From assembly GCF_014337925.2 (NCBI RefSeq), contig NZ_CP143423.1:3502501-3566500 (forward strand): DNA of 64,000 nt, given 5' to 3'. A program made the translations under genes and the position numbers. Source of the stretch: Roseobacter fucihabitans (GTDB taxonomy: Bacteria; Pseudomonadota; Alphaproteobacteria; Rhodobacterales; Rhodobacteraceae). Below, one piece after another: positions 22,729-30,996 of this stretch. The notes beneath the pieces were generated by a model. It had not been told where the DNA came from and ran no database searches. It worked only from the letters and a program-made list of their open reading frames with translations. Numbering within the stretch: position 1 is the first letter of the stretch; every line of letters starts with the position of its first letter.

Positions 22729-23916
22729 TCAGGTCTCTCCGGGCTTCATCTTGATGTTCGCGCGCACACGCCCCGTGCGCAACGCCTCCGTCAGCCCGGA
22801 CAGATCTCGGCGCAATTCCGCCATGCTTTCCTGACGCCCGGCCGAAATTTCTTCGAGAATCCGCAGCATCTGTACGTCAATCGAGCGTAAGCGCATGCGG
22901 CTTTCGGCATCCATCCCGCCATCGGTCTGCGATTGCTTTTCGAGCACGGAAATCAGCCGTTCCTGCCCGTCGGCCACACGTTCCAAGGCAACACTTGCCG
23001 GATCCATACCGTCCATCTTCTGGGTCATACGCTCAATGGATCCGGCCAATGTGGCAAGGTTTTCGTTCACCTCTGAGCGGCTGACATCGGATTGCTGAAA
23101 CATCAGTTGCAGGCTCTCCATCTGCTCGACCATATGCTCAACAACAGCCGCCAATGCCCCCTGATCGCCACTGGCCTCATCCCCGGAGGTAAAGCCCACA
23201 CGGGTGATCGAACTCAGCCATTCTTCAAGTTCGCGGTAAAACCGGTTCTGGCCGTGACCCGCGAACAACTCCAACAGACCCACAATCAGCGAGCCCGCAA
23301 GCCCCAGAAGCGAGGATGCAAAGGCGACGCCCATTCCGCCGAGTTGCGTTTGCAGCCCGCTCATCAGGCGGTTGAATACTTCGACACCGCCCTCGCCCTC
23401 TTCGGGTGCGAGGCTGGAAATGGTTTCCACAATGGCCGGCACGGTGGTCGCGAGTCCATAGAACGTTCCCAACAGGCCCAGGAAAATCAACATGCTGACG
23501 ATATAGCGGGTGATTTCGCGCGCTTCTTCGATGCGGTTCACCACCGAATCCAAAATTGAACGGGTGGAGGAGGCATTCACCTGCATTCGAGCCCCGCGCG
23601 CGCGCAACAAGGATGCAAGCGGTGCCAATAATTGCGGCGCTTTGGCGTTGTTATCCAGCGTACCATTGGCGAAACGCTCAATCCAGCGTACCGAGCCAAT
23701 CAATTGAAAAACCTGATAAAAACAGGCTAAAACACCCAGGATGAACACAAAGATAATGAAACCGTTAAGATAAGAGTTCGCCTCAAACACCGGCAAAACC
23801 TGGGGCAGCGCCAAAACGCTACCCGCGCCCGACAACCCCAGAACGATCAGCATCAACATAATCTGGCGCACCGGTTGCGAAAACACCGGCCGGGCCTCTT
23901 GATCTGGCGATATCAT
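22729..23916 (-). CDS. MotA/TolQ/ExbB-type proton channel protein
   Basis: The 395-residue protein has four membrane helices (about 17-37, 50-72, 138-160, 195-220). The conserved channel segment LIFLGLLGTFYGLATTVPAI is on helix 3 and GMGVAFASSLLGLAGSL on helix 4. After helix 4 comes a C-terminal cytoplasmic tail of about 170 residues with coiled-coil character (LERVADGQERLISVLEKQS, then MLRILEEISAGRQESMAEL). The tail is longer than in ExbB and recalls ZorA. It pairs with the downstream MotB-like gene. Confidence 0.85.
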   Translation of the reverse strand: MISPDQEARPVFSQPVRQIMLMLIVLGLSGAGSVLALPQVLPVFEANSYLNGFIIFVFILGVLACFYQVFQLIGSVRWIERFANGTLDNNAKAPQLLAPLASLLRARGARMQVNASSTRSILDSVVNRIEEAREITRYIVSMLIFLGLLGTFYGLATTVPAIVETISSLAPEEGEGGVEVFNRLMSGLQTQLGGMGVAFASSLLGLAGSLIVGLLELFAGHGQNRFYRELEEWLSSITRVGFTSGDEASGDQGALAAVVEHMVEQMESLQLMFQQSDVSRSEVNENLATLAGSIERMTQKMDGMDPASVALERVADGQERLISVLEKQSQTDGGMDAESRMRLRSIDVQMLRILEEISAGRQESMAELRRDLSGLTEALRTGRVRANIKMKPGET

Positions 23917-23991
23917 GCGCTGTTGCTCCCGCGCCTTATTGTTCTGCTCTGGTCGCAGTTTAACCTGAAAACCCGCGCCAGAGCCATGGAT

Positions 23992-24522
23992 TTATGTCGC
24001 CAGGTGCCGCACCCGCTGGTTGAGCCATTCAAGATCGGGATCATGCAAGCCAATCTCACTCAGATGCGATGCCGTGTTATAAAGATATTCCGTGTTCGGT
24101 CCCATGCCGCCAGTTGCACGCGCGATGACCTGTGCTTGTTCTTCCAGCGCCATCCCGCCGCAATATTGTACGTGATCCGGGTTAATAACATAACAAAGCG
24201 CGCCCACCCGCCGCCCGTCCACCAGATCGATGTCCAATTCGCGTTCGATATAGGCCGAGGAAATCAATTCGCGTTCGCGCAAGTAGGTCAGAGTTTCCGC
24301 CTCGCGCCCCGCCGCCACGGCCAATGCCACGCCTTCGCAAGCATGGGCGGGGTCCTCATCAAGCGCCAAGACCAGACCAGGGTCCGTTTCGGTTCCGCGG
24401 TGGTGGATCGACCACATGCAAAATGATCGCGCATAGCCGGGCAAAGTGGCCACGACCTTTTCGGCCACCTCAAAGCCGGGGTTCCACAACAGGCTGCCGT
24501 ATCCGAATACCCATAGGGTCAT
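23992..24522 (-). CDS. ChaC-like gamma-glutamylcyclotransferase
   Basis: The 176-residue protein begins MTLWVFGYGSLLWNPGF, the nucleotide-like GYGSL signature of the GGCT/ChaC fold. It continues RSFCMWSIHHRGTETDPGLVLAL and contains the YLRERELISSAY segment that carries the catalytic Glu. ChaC enzymes cleave glutathione to 5-oxoproline and Cys-Gly. The start has AAGGAGAA upstream. A more distant GGCT-fold protein is encoded at 52085-52678. Confidence 0.88.
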   Translation of the reverse strand: MTLWVFGYGSLLWNPGFEVAEKVVATLPGYARSFCMWSIHHRGTETDPGLVLALDEDPAHACEGVALAVAAGREAETLTYLRERELISSAYIERELDIDLVDGRRVGALCYVINPDHVQYCGGMALEEQAQVIARATGGMGPNTEYLYNTASHLSEIGLHDPDLEWLNQRVRHLAT

Positions 24523-24587
24523 GATGCTGGTTCTCCTTGCCTGCTTCGCGTAAACCTCAAATTGGCGGCAAGGGAAAGGGGTCTGTG

Positions 24588-24817
24588 ATGGTGCCTGTTA
24601 TCTGGCTCACTATGCTCGGGGTTGTGCTCTGGAGCGGTTTGTGGGGGCTGGCAAGTTTTGGGGCGCAGCGTGGTATCGAGGGTTGGCTGGAGGCGCGCCA
24701 GGCCGAGGGGTGGCAGGCAATCCCGAAACGCTCGACCTGGCGCTCAGTCCGCGTGGGGGCACCGTGTTTTTGGGGTTCCTGCCGCTCGGTCCGGCCCCGC
24801 GTCTGATCCTGCGCTAG
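24588..24817 (+). pseudogene. Internally deleted DUF2125-like gene remnant
   Basis: From the ATG at 24588 the first 35 or so codons read VIWLTMLGVVLWSGLWGLA then QRGIEGWLEARQAEGWQA. This looks like the membrane-anchored start of DUF2125 proteins. The natural continuation in that frame becomes meaningless, while the next frame reads NPETLDLALSPRGGTVFLGF and LPLGPAPRLILR to a stop at 24815-24817, resembling the family's C-terminus. A normal member has several hundred residues, so most of the gene appears to be deleted with a frame change. It lies between chaC-like and the extensin-like gene and overlaps the latter's stop codon. Confidence 0.6.
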
Positions 24818-25614
24818 CGGCAATAAGTCCCGTTGCGATAGCGTGCGGTATCAAAGTGGAAATGGTCGCGGTGATAGCGGTCCGCGTTCGGGCCCAAGAC
24901 CGTACCAAACGGTCCACAGGCCCCTTTGTGCACTTGGCGCATGGCCTTATTCGTGTCACGCGCGTTCCAGCCCTTGAGCACCGAAACCACAGAGCCGTCG
25001 CGCATCTTAAATCCTGACACATCAATCGCGCGCCCCTTTCCATGTTCGGAAATACGCGCATCCTTCTTATTGTTGCGCGTCCGGCAAGCATAATGCGCCG
25101 CTACGCGCAGGCCCTGCAGGCCACCGCCATGTTTGCGAAAGGCCGGTTTCACCGACCCATCCACCCATATTTTCAACGCCTGCGCGGTGGTGCAATCCAT
25201 CACCGAGCGTTGGCTCAGCGTTATGCCCGACACCGAACGTACCTTGACCGCCTGATCGATGCCACAACCGGCAATGCGGCCTGGCACACGGCCGACGCGC
25301 TCGCCCTGGATCTCGGGATCACCACAAATCGCCCCCTTTGCACGCAGTTTTTGCTGTTTGCGAATGGCGCGTTTCACGGCACGGGTGCGGATCTGGGGGC
25401 GCAGCGACGTGCGCGGGCCATCGCCGCGCAGGCTGGCCGCCTGAGCTTCGGGGGAGCGTTGCAGGGCAGCGATGGTGCCACTGCCTTCCAATGTCACCCG
25501 CTGCGTGCCACGCGGGCTGTGATCAGGGCGTATCTCGGGGCGCGGCGACGTTTGCGGTGCCTTCGCAGCGGCCATCCCCGCCAAAAGGACAAAAACGAGG
25601 ACCAAGCCCCTCAT
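24814..25614 (-). CDS. Extensin-like C-terminal domain protein (secreted)
   Basis: The 266-residue protein has a signal peptide (MRGLVLVFVLLAGMAAAKA), a Pro/Arg-rich linker and the extensin-like C-terminal domain at about 95-266. The domain shows SEHGKGRAIDVSGF and YHRDHFHFD, a His/Asp/His set like that of D-Ala-D-Ala metallopeptidases. A role in cell-wall processing is plausible but unproven. Several cysteines (CGDPEI, GCGID, DCTTA, ACRTR, CGPFG) suggest disulfides. Its start overlaps the tyrA stop by four bases (ATGA). Confidence 0.88.
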   Translation of the reverse strand: MRGLVLVFVLLAGMAAAKAPQTSPRPEIRPDHSPRGTQRVTLEGSGTIAALQRSPEAQAASLRGDGPRTSLRPQIRTRAVKRAIRKQQKLRAKGAICGDPEIQGERVGRVPGRIAGCGIDQAVKVRSVSGITLSQRSVMDCTTAQALKIWVDGSVKPAFRKHGGGLQGLRVAAHYACRTRNNKKDARISEHGKGRAIDVSGFKMRDGSVVSVLKGWNARDTNKAMRQVHKGACGPFGTVLGPNADRYHRDHFHFDTARYRNGTYCR

Positions 25615-26531
25615 TTGGACCGTTTTCCACGCCCGAAATCCGGTGCATCCGTGTCCTGACCCGCCTCGATGATACTGCGACGAATCGCGCGGGTTCGGGT
25701 AAAATAATCGTGCAAATGCTCGCCGTCCCCGGTGCGGATGGCGCGTTGCAGCGCAAAAAGCTCCTCGGTAAAACGGCCCAGAATTTCCAACGTGGCATCC
25801 TTATTGGTCAGAAAGACATCGCGCCACATGGTCGGATCACTGGCCGCAATGCGCGTGAAATCGCGGAACCCCGCAGCGGAATATTTGATCACTTCGCTGT
25901 CGGTCACGCGGCGCAGATCATCCGCGACCCCCACCATCGTATAGGCAATCAGGTGCGGTGCATGGCTGGTCACGGCCAACACCAAATCATGGTGCTCCGC
26001 TTCCATTTCTTCGACATTACTGCCGATCTCTTCCCAAAGGTGGCGCAATCTGGCGATGGCATCAGGGTCCGAGCCCTCCACCGGCACAAGCAGCAACCAG
26101 CGATTATCGAACAATTCGGCAAACCCGGATTCGGGCCCGGAATGTTCGGTGCCTGCGATGGGATGACCGGGGATGAAATGCACATTCTCCGGCAGGTGCG
26201 GCGTCACATTTTCGATCACATCGCGTTTAACCGATCCCACATCGGTCAAGGTCGCGCCCGGTTTCAATGCGCTGGCGATTTCAGCCACGACATCGCCCAT
26301 CACGCCGACGGGCACACAAAGAACCACCAGATCGGCCCCCTCTACCGCCTCGCGCGCCGTGTCAAACACCCGGTCACACAACCCGATGCGGCGCGCGGTC
26401 TCGCGGGTTTCGGCACTGCGCGCGAAGCCGGTGACTTCGCCTGCCAGGCCACGGCGCTTCATCGCCCAGAACATCGAAGAGGCGATCAGACCCAGCCCGA
26501 TCAGCGCCACGCGGTTGTAAATCACGCTCAT
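25611..26531 (-). CDS. tyrA: Prephenate/arogenate dehydrogenase
   Basis: The 306-residue protein has a Rossmann NAD-binding start (VALIGLGLIASSMFWAMKRRG), the DVGSVK motif near 110 and the catalytic-region GHPIAGTEHSGPESG near 130. It makes 4-hydroxyphenylpyruvate or tyrosine by oxidative decarboxylation. There is no chorismate mutase or ACT domain fused. It overlaps hisC by four bases, a pairing that suggests the hisC product may also serve as aromatic aminotransferase. Confidence 0.93.
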   Translation of the reverse strand: MSVIYNRVALIGLGLIASSMFWAMKRRGLAGEVTGFARSAETRETARRIGLCDRVFDTAREAVEGADLVVLCVPVGVMGDVVAEIASALKPGATLTDVGSVKRDVIENVTPHLPENVHFIPGHPIAGTEHSGPESGFAELFDNRWLLLVPVEGSDPDAIARLRHLWEEIGSNVEEMEAEHHDLVLAVTSHAPHLIAYTMVGVADDLRRVTDSEVIKYSAAGFRDFTRIAASDPTMWRDVFLTNKDATLEILGRFTEELFALQRAIRTGDGEHLHDYFTRTRAIRRSIIEAGQDTDAPDFGRGKRSK

Positions 26532-27613
26532 GTCGTCTCCCCGAAGCTGCCAAGTGCTGCCAGAACACGGCTCACATCCTCTGGCCGTCCGACCGTGATC
26601 CGCAGCGCATCGGGAAAGCCGTAGCCCTTGACCAGCCGCACAAGAATGCCCGCCGCCTTGAGGTGGGCATCCGCCTTGATGGCTTCGTCTTCATCGGTAA
26701 AACGCGCCAGCACAAAATTGGCCTGGCTCTCATCGCATCCGATACCCAATTGGCGCAGCCCGCCAATCAGCCGCGCGCGCTGCTCGGCGTTTTCCGTCAG
26801 GCACATGTTCACAAAAGCGCGGTCCCGTACCGCCGCCTCGGCACCGGCGAGCGCGACGCTGGACAGATTGAACGGCCCGCGCACCCGGTTCAGCACGTCA
26901 ATAACCGCCTGCGGCGCATAGCCCCAGCCGACACGCAAACCGCCCAGGCCATAGAGTTTCGAAAAGGTACGCGTCATCACGACGTTGTCACGTGCCGAGA
27001 CCAGCGCGGCACCCCCATCATAACCGTCAAAGAATTCCGCATAGGCACCGTCCAGCACGAGCAGACACGACGCAGGCACGGCATCGGCAAGCCGGGTCAA
27101 TTCGGCCATATCCAGCGCCGTCCCCGTCGGATTAGCCGGATTGGCGATATAAATCAGGCGCGTGGCATCGGTGATGCGTTCGATCAGGGCATCCACATCC
27201 ACCCGCCGGCCCGCTTCAGGGGCAACAACCGGGGTCGCCCCCGCCGCAAGCGCAAAAATACGGTACATCGAAAACCCATGTTCGGGATAAAGAACCTCAT
27301 CGCCGGGCCCCGCATAGGCCATGGCAAGCAGGCTCAGGATTTCATCCGACCCCACACCGCAGATGAGACGCGCAGGGTCCAGCCCATGGACCTCTGCGAT
27401 CGCGGCACGCAGGTCCAAATGATCGATGGAGGGGTAACGGTGCACTTCCGCGGTGACCTTTGCAATGGCGGCAATTGCGTTTGGGCTGGTGGCGAACGGG
27501 TTCTCATTCGAACTGAGCTTGAGGGGGTTTTCCCGACCCTCGATCTGGGATGCGCCCCCCTGATAGAGGGCGATATCCATTATACCCGGCTGTGGGGTGA
27601 GTGCTGTGCTCAT
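26528..27613 (-). CDS. hisC: Histidinol-phosphate aminotransferase
   Basis: The 361-residue fold-type I PLP enzyme starts at the ATG at 27613 (MSTALTPQPGIMDIALYQGG), with AGGAGAC upstream. The motifs include LSSNENPFATSPNA near 30, NPANPTGTALDM near 165 and the PLP lysine in TRTFSKLYGLGGLRVGW near 225. It transaminates histidinol phosphate and often aromatic 2-oxo acids. It is first in the hisC-tyrA-extensin run. Confidence 0.93.
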   Translation of the reverse strand: MSTALTPQPGIMDIALYQGGASQIEGRENPLKLSSNENPFATSPNAIAAIAKVTAEVHRYPSIDHLDLRAAIAEVHGLDPARLICGVGSDEILSLLAMAYAGPGDEVLYPEHGFSMYRIFALAAGATPVVAPEAGRRVDVDALIERITDATRLIYIANPANPTGTALDMAELTRLADAVPASCLLVLDGAYAEFFDGYDGGAALVSARDNVVMTRTFSKLYGLGGLRVGWGYAPQAVIDVLNRVRGPFNLSSVALAGAEAAVRDRAFVNMCLTENAEQRARLIGGLRQLGIGCDESQANFVLARFTDEDEAIKADAHLKAAGILVRLVKGYGFPDALRITVGRPEDVSRVLAALGSFGETT

Positions 27614-28067
27614 GGGGCGGTCTCCTGTCCGCGCGGACCTTATCCGCGTGGTGTGCGCAGGGCTACCATCAACTCGCCAAGTGAGACAAGGTGACCAGTA
27701 ACAGTCAATGCGCAATTGGGGGGCAGCAGGACAGGTCCGGAGGCTTTGAACTTGCGCAAAGAGGGGTTTGCTCTTTTACCTCGGTCAGGCAGCGCCGATG
27801 GATTTCTTCGCGGCTTTGACGTGACTTACCGGACTGTGCGGTCAGATATTGAAGTGTGCGGGGTGTGGCGTCCAGTGCACTCATGAGCCTTAGGTCAGAA
27901 GGAGTATCAGACCTCGCGCCAGCCAAACGGGGGTTTTCGCCATCGGTTTTTGACGCAAGTGATGGCGAGCCGGACCGTCGGCTTTTTGCGCAAAACAGAT
28001 AGAAACCCGTGACTTCAACGCAAAAGCAATGGCACCTACGCTCATTTTGGTCATTCCGGCACAAGCG
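27614..28067. other. Intergenic stretch, no convincing gene
   Basis: This region lies between the hisC start and the 3' end of the VPLPA-sorted protein gene. A minus-strand open frame (27705-28064) exists but has no ribosome binding site, skewed composition and no motif I recognise. It may be decayed coding sequence. Any hisC promoter should be near 27620-27720, but I do not see a clear one. Confidence 0.5.
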
Positions 28068-28799
28068 TCAGGTTGATGAATTTCGTGCCTTGCGTCTCCC
28101 CGCCCAGCCAAGCCCACCAACAGCAATGCCCAACAACAGAACCGAAGCAGGCAGCGGAATCGCCGAAACAGCGATCCCGTCAATAGAAAAGCCGTCATTG
28201 CGTCTAAAGTTTTTCCCGCCGGATGTGGTGAAATTACCCAAAATGATCTCCGCAGTGGTCACTTCCTGTCCGAAATCAACCAAGACCCTGCGCGCGTTGC
28301 CATTGGCAAGTTGGCCGCCGCTGCGCAATTCTTCCGAAGCACCGCCTGCGATAATGCGCAGGAAGGCCCCCGTATCGCTGCCATCGTTGAGCACGAAGGA
28401 GAGCTTATTGAAGGCGCTGCCGATATCGACGACCCACTTCATGCCCCAGGTGTCGTTGCTGTCCAGGAACCAGGTCCCACCGGTAGGAACAGTATTCGCC
28501 CGCCCGTACACCGATCCATCACGCAGCGCGAGTTCGGTGCCGCTGCCGGTCACCGCGCCACCGTTTCCCGTGCCACCAAGGCTTTCAAACGTGCCAACCG
28601 CTGTCGAAAACACCGCCCCCACTTCGCCTTCGCCGAACGTCGCCCCAAAAGCTTCGAAGTCTTCGCCCGTAGTTCCCAAGACCGCGAAGCTGCTGTTATA
28701 ATCGCCTGCATCGAAAGTAGAGACGGCAATCGTGGCGGCATTCACACTGCTTGCGCATAGAATGGCGGCAGCCGCGAGGGCTGTTCTTACGATACGCAT
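28068..28799 (-). CDS. Secreted protein with VPLPA-type C-terminal sorting signal
   Basis: The 243-residue protein has a signal peptide (MRIVRTALAAAAILCASSVNA), a beta-rich Gly/Thr/Val middle and a C-terminal tripartite tail: IPLPASVLLLGIAVGGLGWA then a basic RRKARNS end. This is the PEP-CTERM-like VPLPA sorting signal of Rhodobacteraceae, recognised in known systems by an exosortase, which is not in this window. The function of the mature part is unknown. It is monocistronic. Confidence 0.82.
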   Translation of the reverse strand: MRIVRTALAAAAILCASSVNAATIAVSTFDAGDYNSSFAVLGTTGEDFEAFGATFGEGEVGAVFSTAVGTFESLGGTGNGGAVTGSGTELALRDGSVYGRANTVPTGGTWFLDSNDTWGMKWVVDIGSAFNKLSFVLNDGSDTGAFLRIIAGGASEELRSGGQLANGNARRVLVDFGQEVTTAEIILGNFTTSGGKNFRRNDGFSIDGIAVSAIPLPASVLLLGIAVGGLGWAGRRKARNSST

Positions 28800-29680
28800 T
28801 GCTCGCTCCAGCCCAATTTACAAAAACCTCTTTGCCGCTCATGTTCAATTCGGGAGAGAGAACAACAAAACCATTGCGGATTTGTTAACTCCCTCGATTT
28901 AAAACACCGGCGTCAGGTCCACGATTATCCCTCCTTAGGAATAATAGCGTTCATAAATGGATTTTTTCCGGCGAGATTTCGATGAAGACACCCCGATATA
29001 TCGCCGCTCAGATCATGGGTATTCTGAAGCGAGCGTAAGGCGGTGTGCTCGTTTTTTTGGTTGAACCGCCACCATGATATGGGCACGTTTGCATAAATGC
29101 GCCCTACCCTGTTTTGCAACTCGGCCGTCTCGCCGGGTGCCATTCGCTTAAGTGCAAGCCTATGAAACTGCGACCTTTTCTGCGGAACGTCGCCTGGGTT
29201 CGACTTGATCACGCTAAAAAATTGCGCGCACATATGCAGCAGTGCAGGTTAGCGCAGCCTCTTTCCAGAACTGTTGGAAAACGAACGATTCTACGTGGGT
29301 TCAGAAACGCATCTGCTTTCAGACCAGTGAATAGGATTCTGAAAGGTTTTCGCAGGTTTTTTGCAGCGCCAAAGGCATCTCGATTCCGCAACCTGCCTTA
29401 AAAACCTGCGGCACCCTCACAGTATCATCTTATATTTACTATTAGAATCAAATTGATAGGGTTAAAAACCAACCCAAAACTTAAAAACCTGTCATGCACT
29501 GTGTCCTGAGATGCACGGGTTGGAGATCAGCGAAAACCAGCCTTTATCTCTACCACAGGTTAAAGCTTTTCCTTGTCAAAACCCCGAGCATCTGTCATAT
29601 GCCGGATCGCTAACGTTTATCTTTTTCGACCTGCTGTCTCTTATGGACGGTCAGTCTTCGATCCAGACCGACCACGCCAG
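28800..29680. other. Gene-poor region upstream of a cold-shock gene
   Basis: There is no reading frame here with a ribosome binding site and coding character; a minus-strand frame at 28925-29233 is open but unsupported. The sequence is AT-richer than its neighbours from 29400 to 29480. An 11-bp perfect inverted repeat (CGCAGGTTTTT at 29351-29361 and complement at 29400-29410) lies in it. The last part is the leader of the cold-shock gene. Confidence 0.5.
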
Positions 29681-29703
29681 GCTATCGCAACGACGCGGAT
29701 AGC
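29681..29703 (+). promoter_or_regulatory. Bulged hairpin in cold-shock gene leader (copy 1)
   Basis: GCTATCGC pairs with GC-G-GATAGC around loop AACGAC, leaving one bulged G on the 3' side. The element ends 7 bases before the GAGGAG ribosome binding site. The second cold-shock gene has the same fold at 42804-42825 with two changed base pairs, which supports a conserved RNA structure. Confidence 0.65.
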
Positions 29704-29725
29704 ATCTACAGAGGAGACCACGGAT

Positions 29726-29932
29726 ATGGCCACAGGCACCGTGAAATGGTTCAACACTACAAAAGGCTTCGGCTTCATCGCACCTGACGGCGGCAGCAAA
29801 GACGTGTTTGTGCACATCTCTGCCGTTGAACGCGCAGGCCTTACAGGTCTGGCCGACAACCAAAAAGTGACTTTCGACATCGAAGCTGGCCGTGACGGCC
29901 GCGAGAGCGCGACAAACATCGCACTGGCATAA
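29726..29932 (+). CDS. Cold-shock protein (CspA family)
   Basis: The 68-residue single cold-shock domain begins [23 protein letters not shown]1 (KGFGFIAP) and RNP2 (DVFVHIS) are intact, so it should bind single-stranded RNA/DNA as an RNA chaperone. I chose the ATG at 29726 because GAGGAG lies ten bases upstream; the open frame starting at 29573 is not conserved. It is 64/68 identical to the product at 42847-43053. A strong terminator follows. Confidence 0.96.
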   Translation: MATGTVKWFNTTKGFGFIAPDGGSKDVFVHISAVERAGLTGLADNQKVTFDIEAGRDGRESATNIALA

Positions 29933-29996
29933 GCCATGCGATTGTGAGCAGGCCCGTCGATTTAGCCGGGCGCTTGCAGATAGTCATGAAAAAAGG

Positions 29997-30027
29997 GGTT
30001 GGCCAAGTTTTGGCCAGCCTTTTTTTG
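29997..30027 (+). terminator. Intrinsic terminator of the first cold-shock gene
   Basis: GGTTGGCC (29997-30004) pairs with GGCCAGCC (30012-30019) around a 7-base loop, followed by eight T residues. Confidence 0.88.
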
Positions 30028-30610
30028 TGAGAAAGCCTATGTCGATTGCGACGGGGTTTCGTTTAATCCACTAATCAAGCCGCTCAGCTAGGCTCAGGAA
30101 CTAAAGGGTTCAGCTATTCCTCTTGGTCTATGCGGTAATTTCAAACATAAATCTTCGCAATGACGCCGCATGACCATCCACCAACGGCAGGGAGAATGCC
30201 GGATTATCCGATTTTACGGCTTCGTTTTTTCGAGAATTGCACACCATGGACAAGCGCATTTACGGTCAGATTGCCGGCTTTTCGACGCAGCCAGAACGAA
30301 GTACGATAGGGTTGGTTTGGCTGTTACCGCCAGAGGATACGCCAGCATTGCGACGGGTCGATCGATTTGCGGCAAGCTCAAATCCGCGCGCGCCATCCCG
30401 TTCACCACTTACGCATACTGCCCGACATAAACGGCCTTGAATCCTCAAGCGTTGCGGCTCCGTTAGCCAAAGCAGTTATCACCGCCGGGTTTTGGTTCCA
30501 CACAACGCATAAAAATCCACCACCATTCTTTCAGCGATGACCCCACCACCGACCGTAAAAGTTCTGGCACCCTCGCAGCACCAGAGCTTTTGATAGAGGC
30601 GCTTAGCCGG
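30028..30610. other. Intergenic stretch, nothing recognised
   Basis: All open frames here are short, lack ribosome binding sites and have no recognisable motif. I see no RNA gene or mobile element signature. Confidence 0.45.
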
Positions 30611-30874
30611 TCAAAGCAACACGTGCCAGATCAGCAGGCTTGGCACCAGCATTGCGAAGACAATGCAAAAAAGTTTGGCGGCGTGGCTGACCTTGCCAAA
30701 CTTCCCATTGCCCAACGCGCTCTCACCATATCCCAGAAAGCTCGCCATGACCGCATAGCCGCGTGCCTCCTGGCGGGTTTCATGCGCCTGGATCGAAGAA
30801 AGCGCTTGTTCATTGACCCTGCGTTGGCGCTCTTTTTCGCTAAGTTGATTTTCCAAATTTTCCATATTGCTCAT
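30611..30874 (-). CDS. Small coiled-coil protein with C-terminal membrane anchor
   Basis: The product is about 87 residues from the ATG at 30874 (MSNMENLENQLSEKERQRRV), which has GGGAG upstream. The first 45 residues are charged and helical; the last 22 (LFCIVFAMLVPSLLIWHVLL) form one membrane helix ending at the C-terminus. I do not recognise the family. It follows the pyrimidine operon but is separated from it by a terminator, so it is probably transcribed on its own. Confidence 0.5.
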   Translation of the reverse strand: MSNMENLENQLSEKERQRRVNEQALSSIQAHETRQEARGYAVMASFLGYGESALGNGKFGKVSHAAKLFCIVFAMLVPSLLIWHVLL

Positions 30875-30940
30875 TATTTCACTCACTCCCGGGGCGACTT
30901 CAAAACATGGGGCTTCATTCGCCAAAGTCTAGGGCGCCGA

Positions 30941-30970
30941 GAATAAAAAGGCCGACACTTCCATCGGCCT
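30941..30970 (-). terminator. Terminator of the pyrimidine operon
   Basis: On the minus strand AGGCCGA (30970-30964) pairs with TCGGCCT (30955-30949) around an 8-base loop, followed by TTTTTATT. It lies 26 bases after the substrate-binding protein stop codon. Confidence 0.8.
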
Positions 30971-30996
30971 GTTTATGTATTCTCAACGGCTACTGC

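Noticed and set aside
20798-23916. Calling the MotA/MotB-like pair a Zorya anti-phage system
   Set aside because: No ZorC, ZorD or ZorE candidate lies on either side; the neighbours are tRNA-Trp and a ChaC-like gene, so only the architecture is similar.
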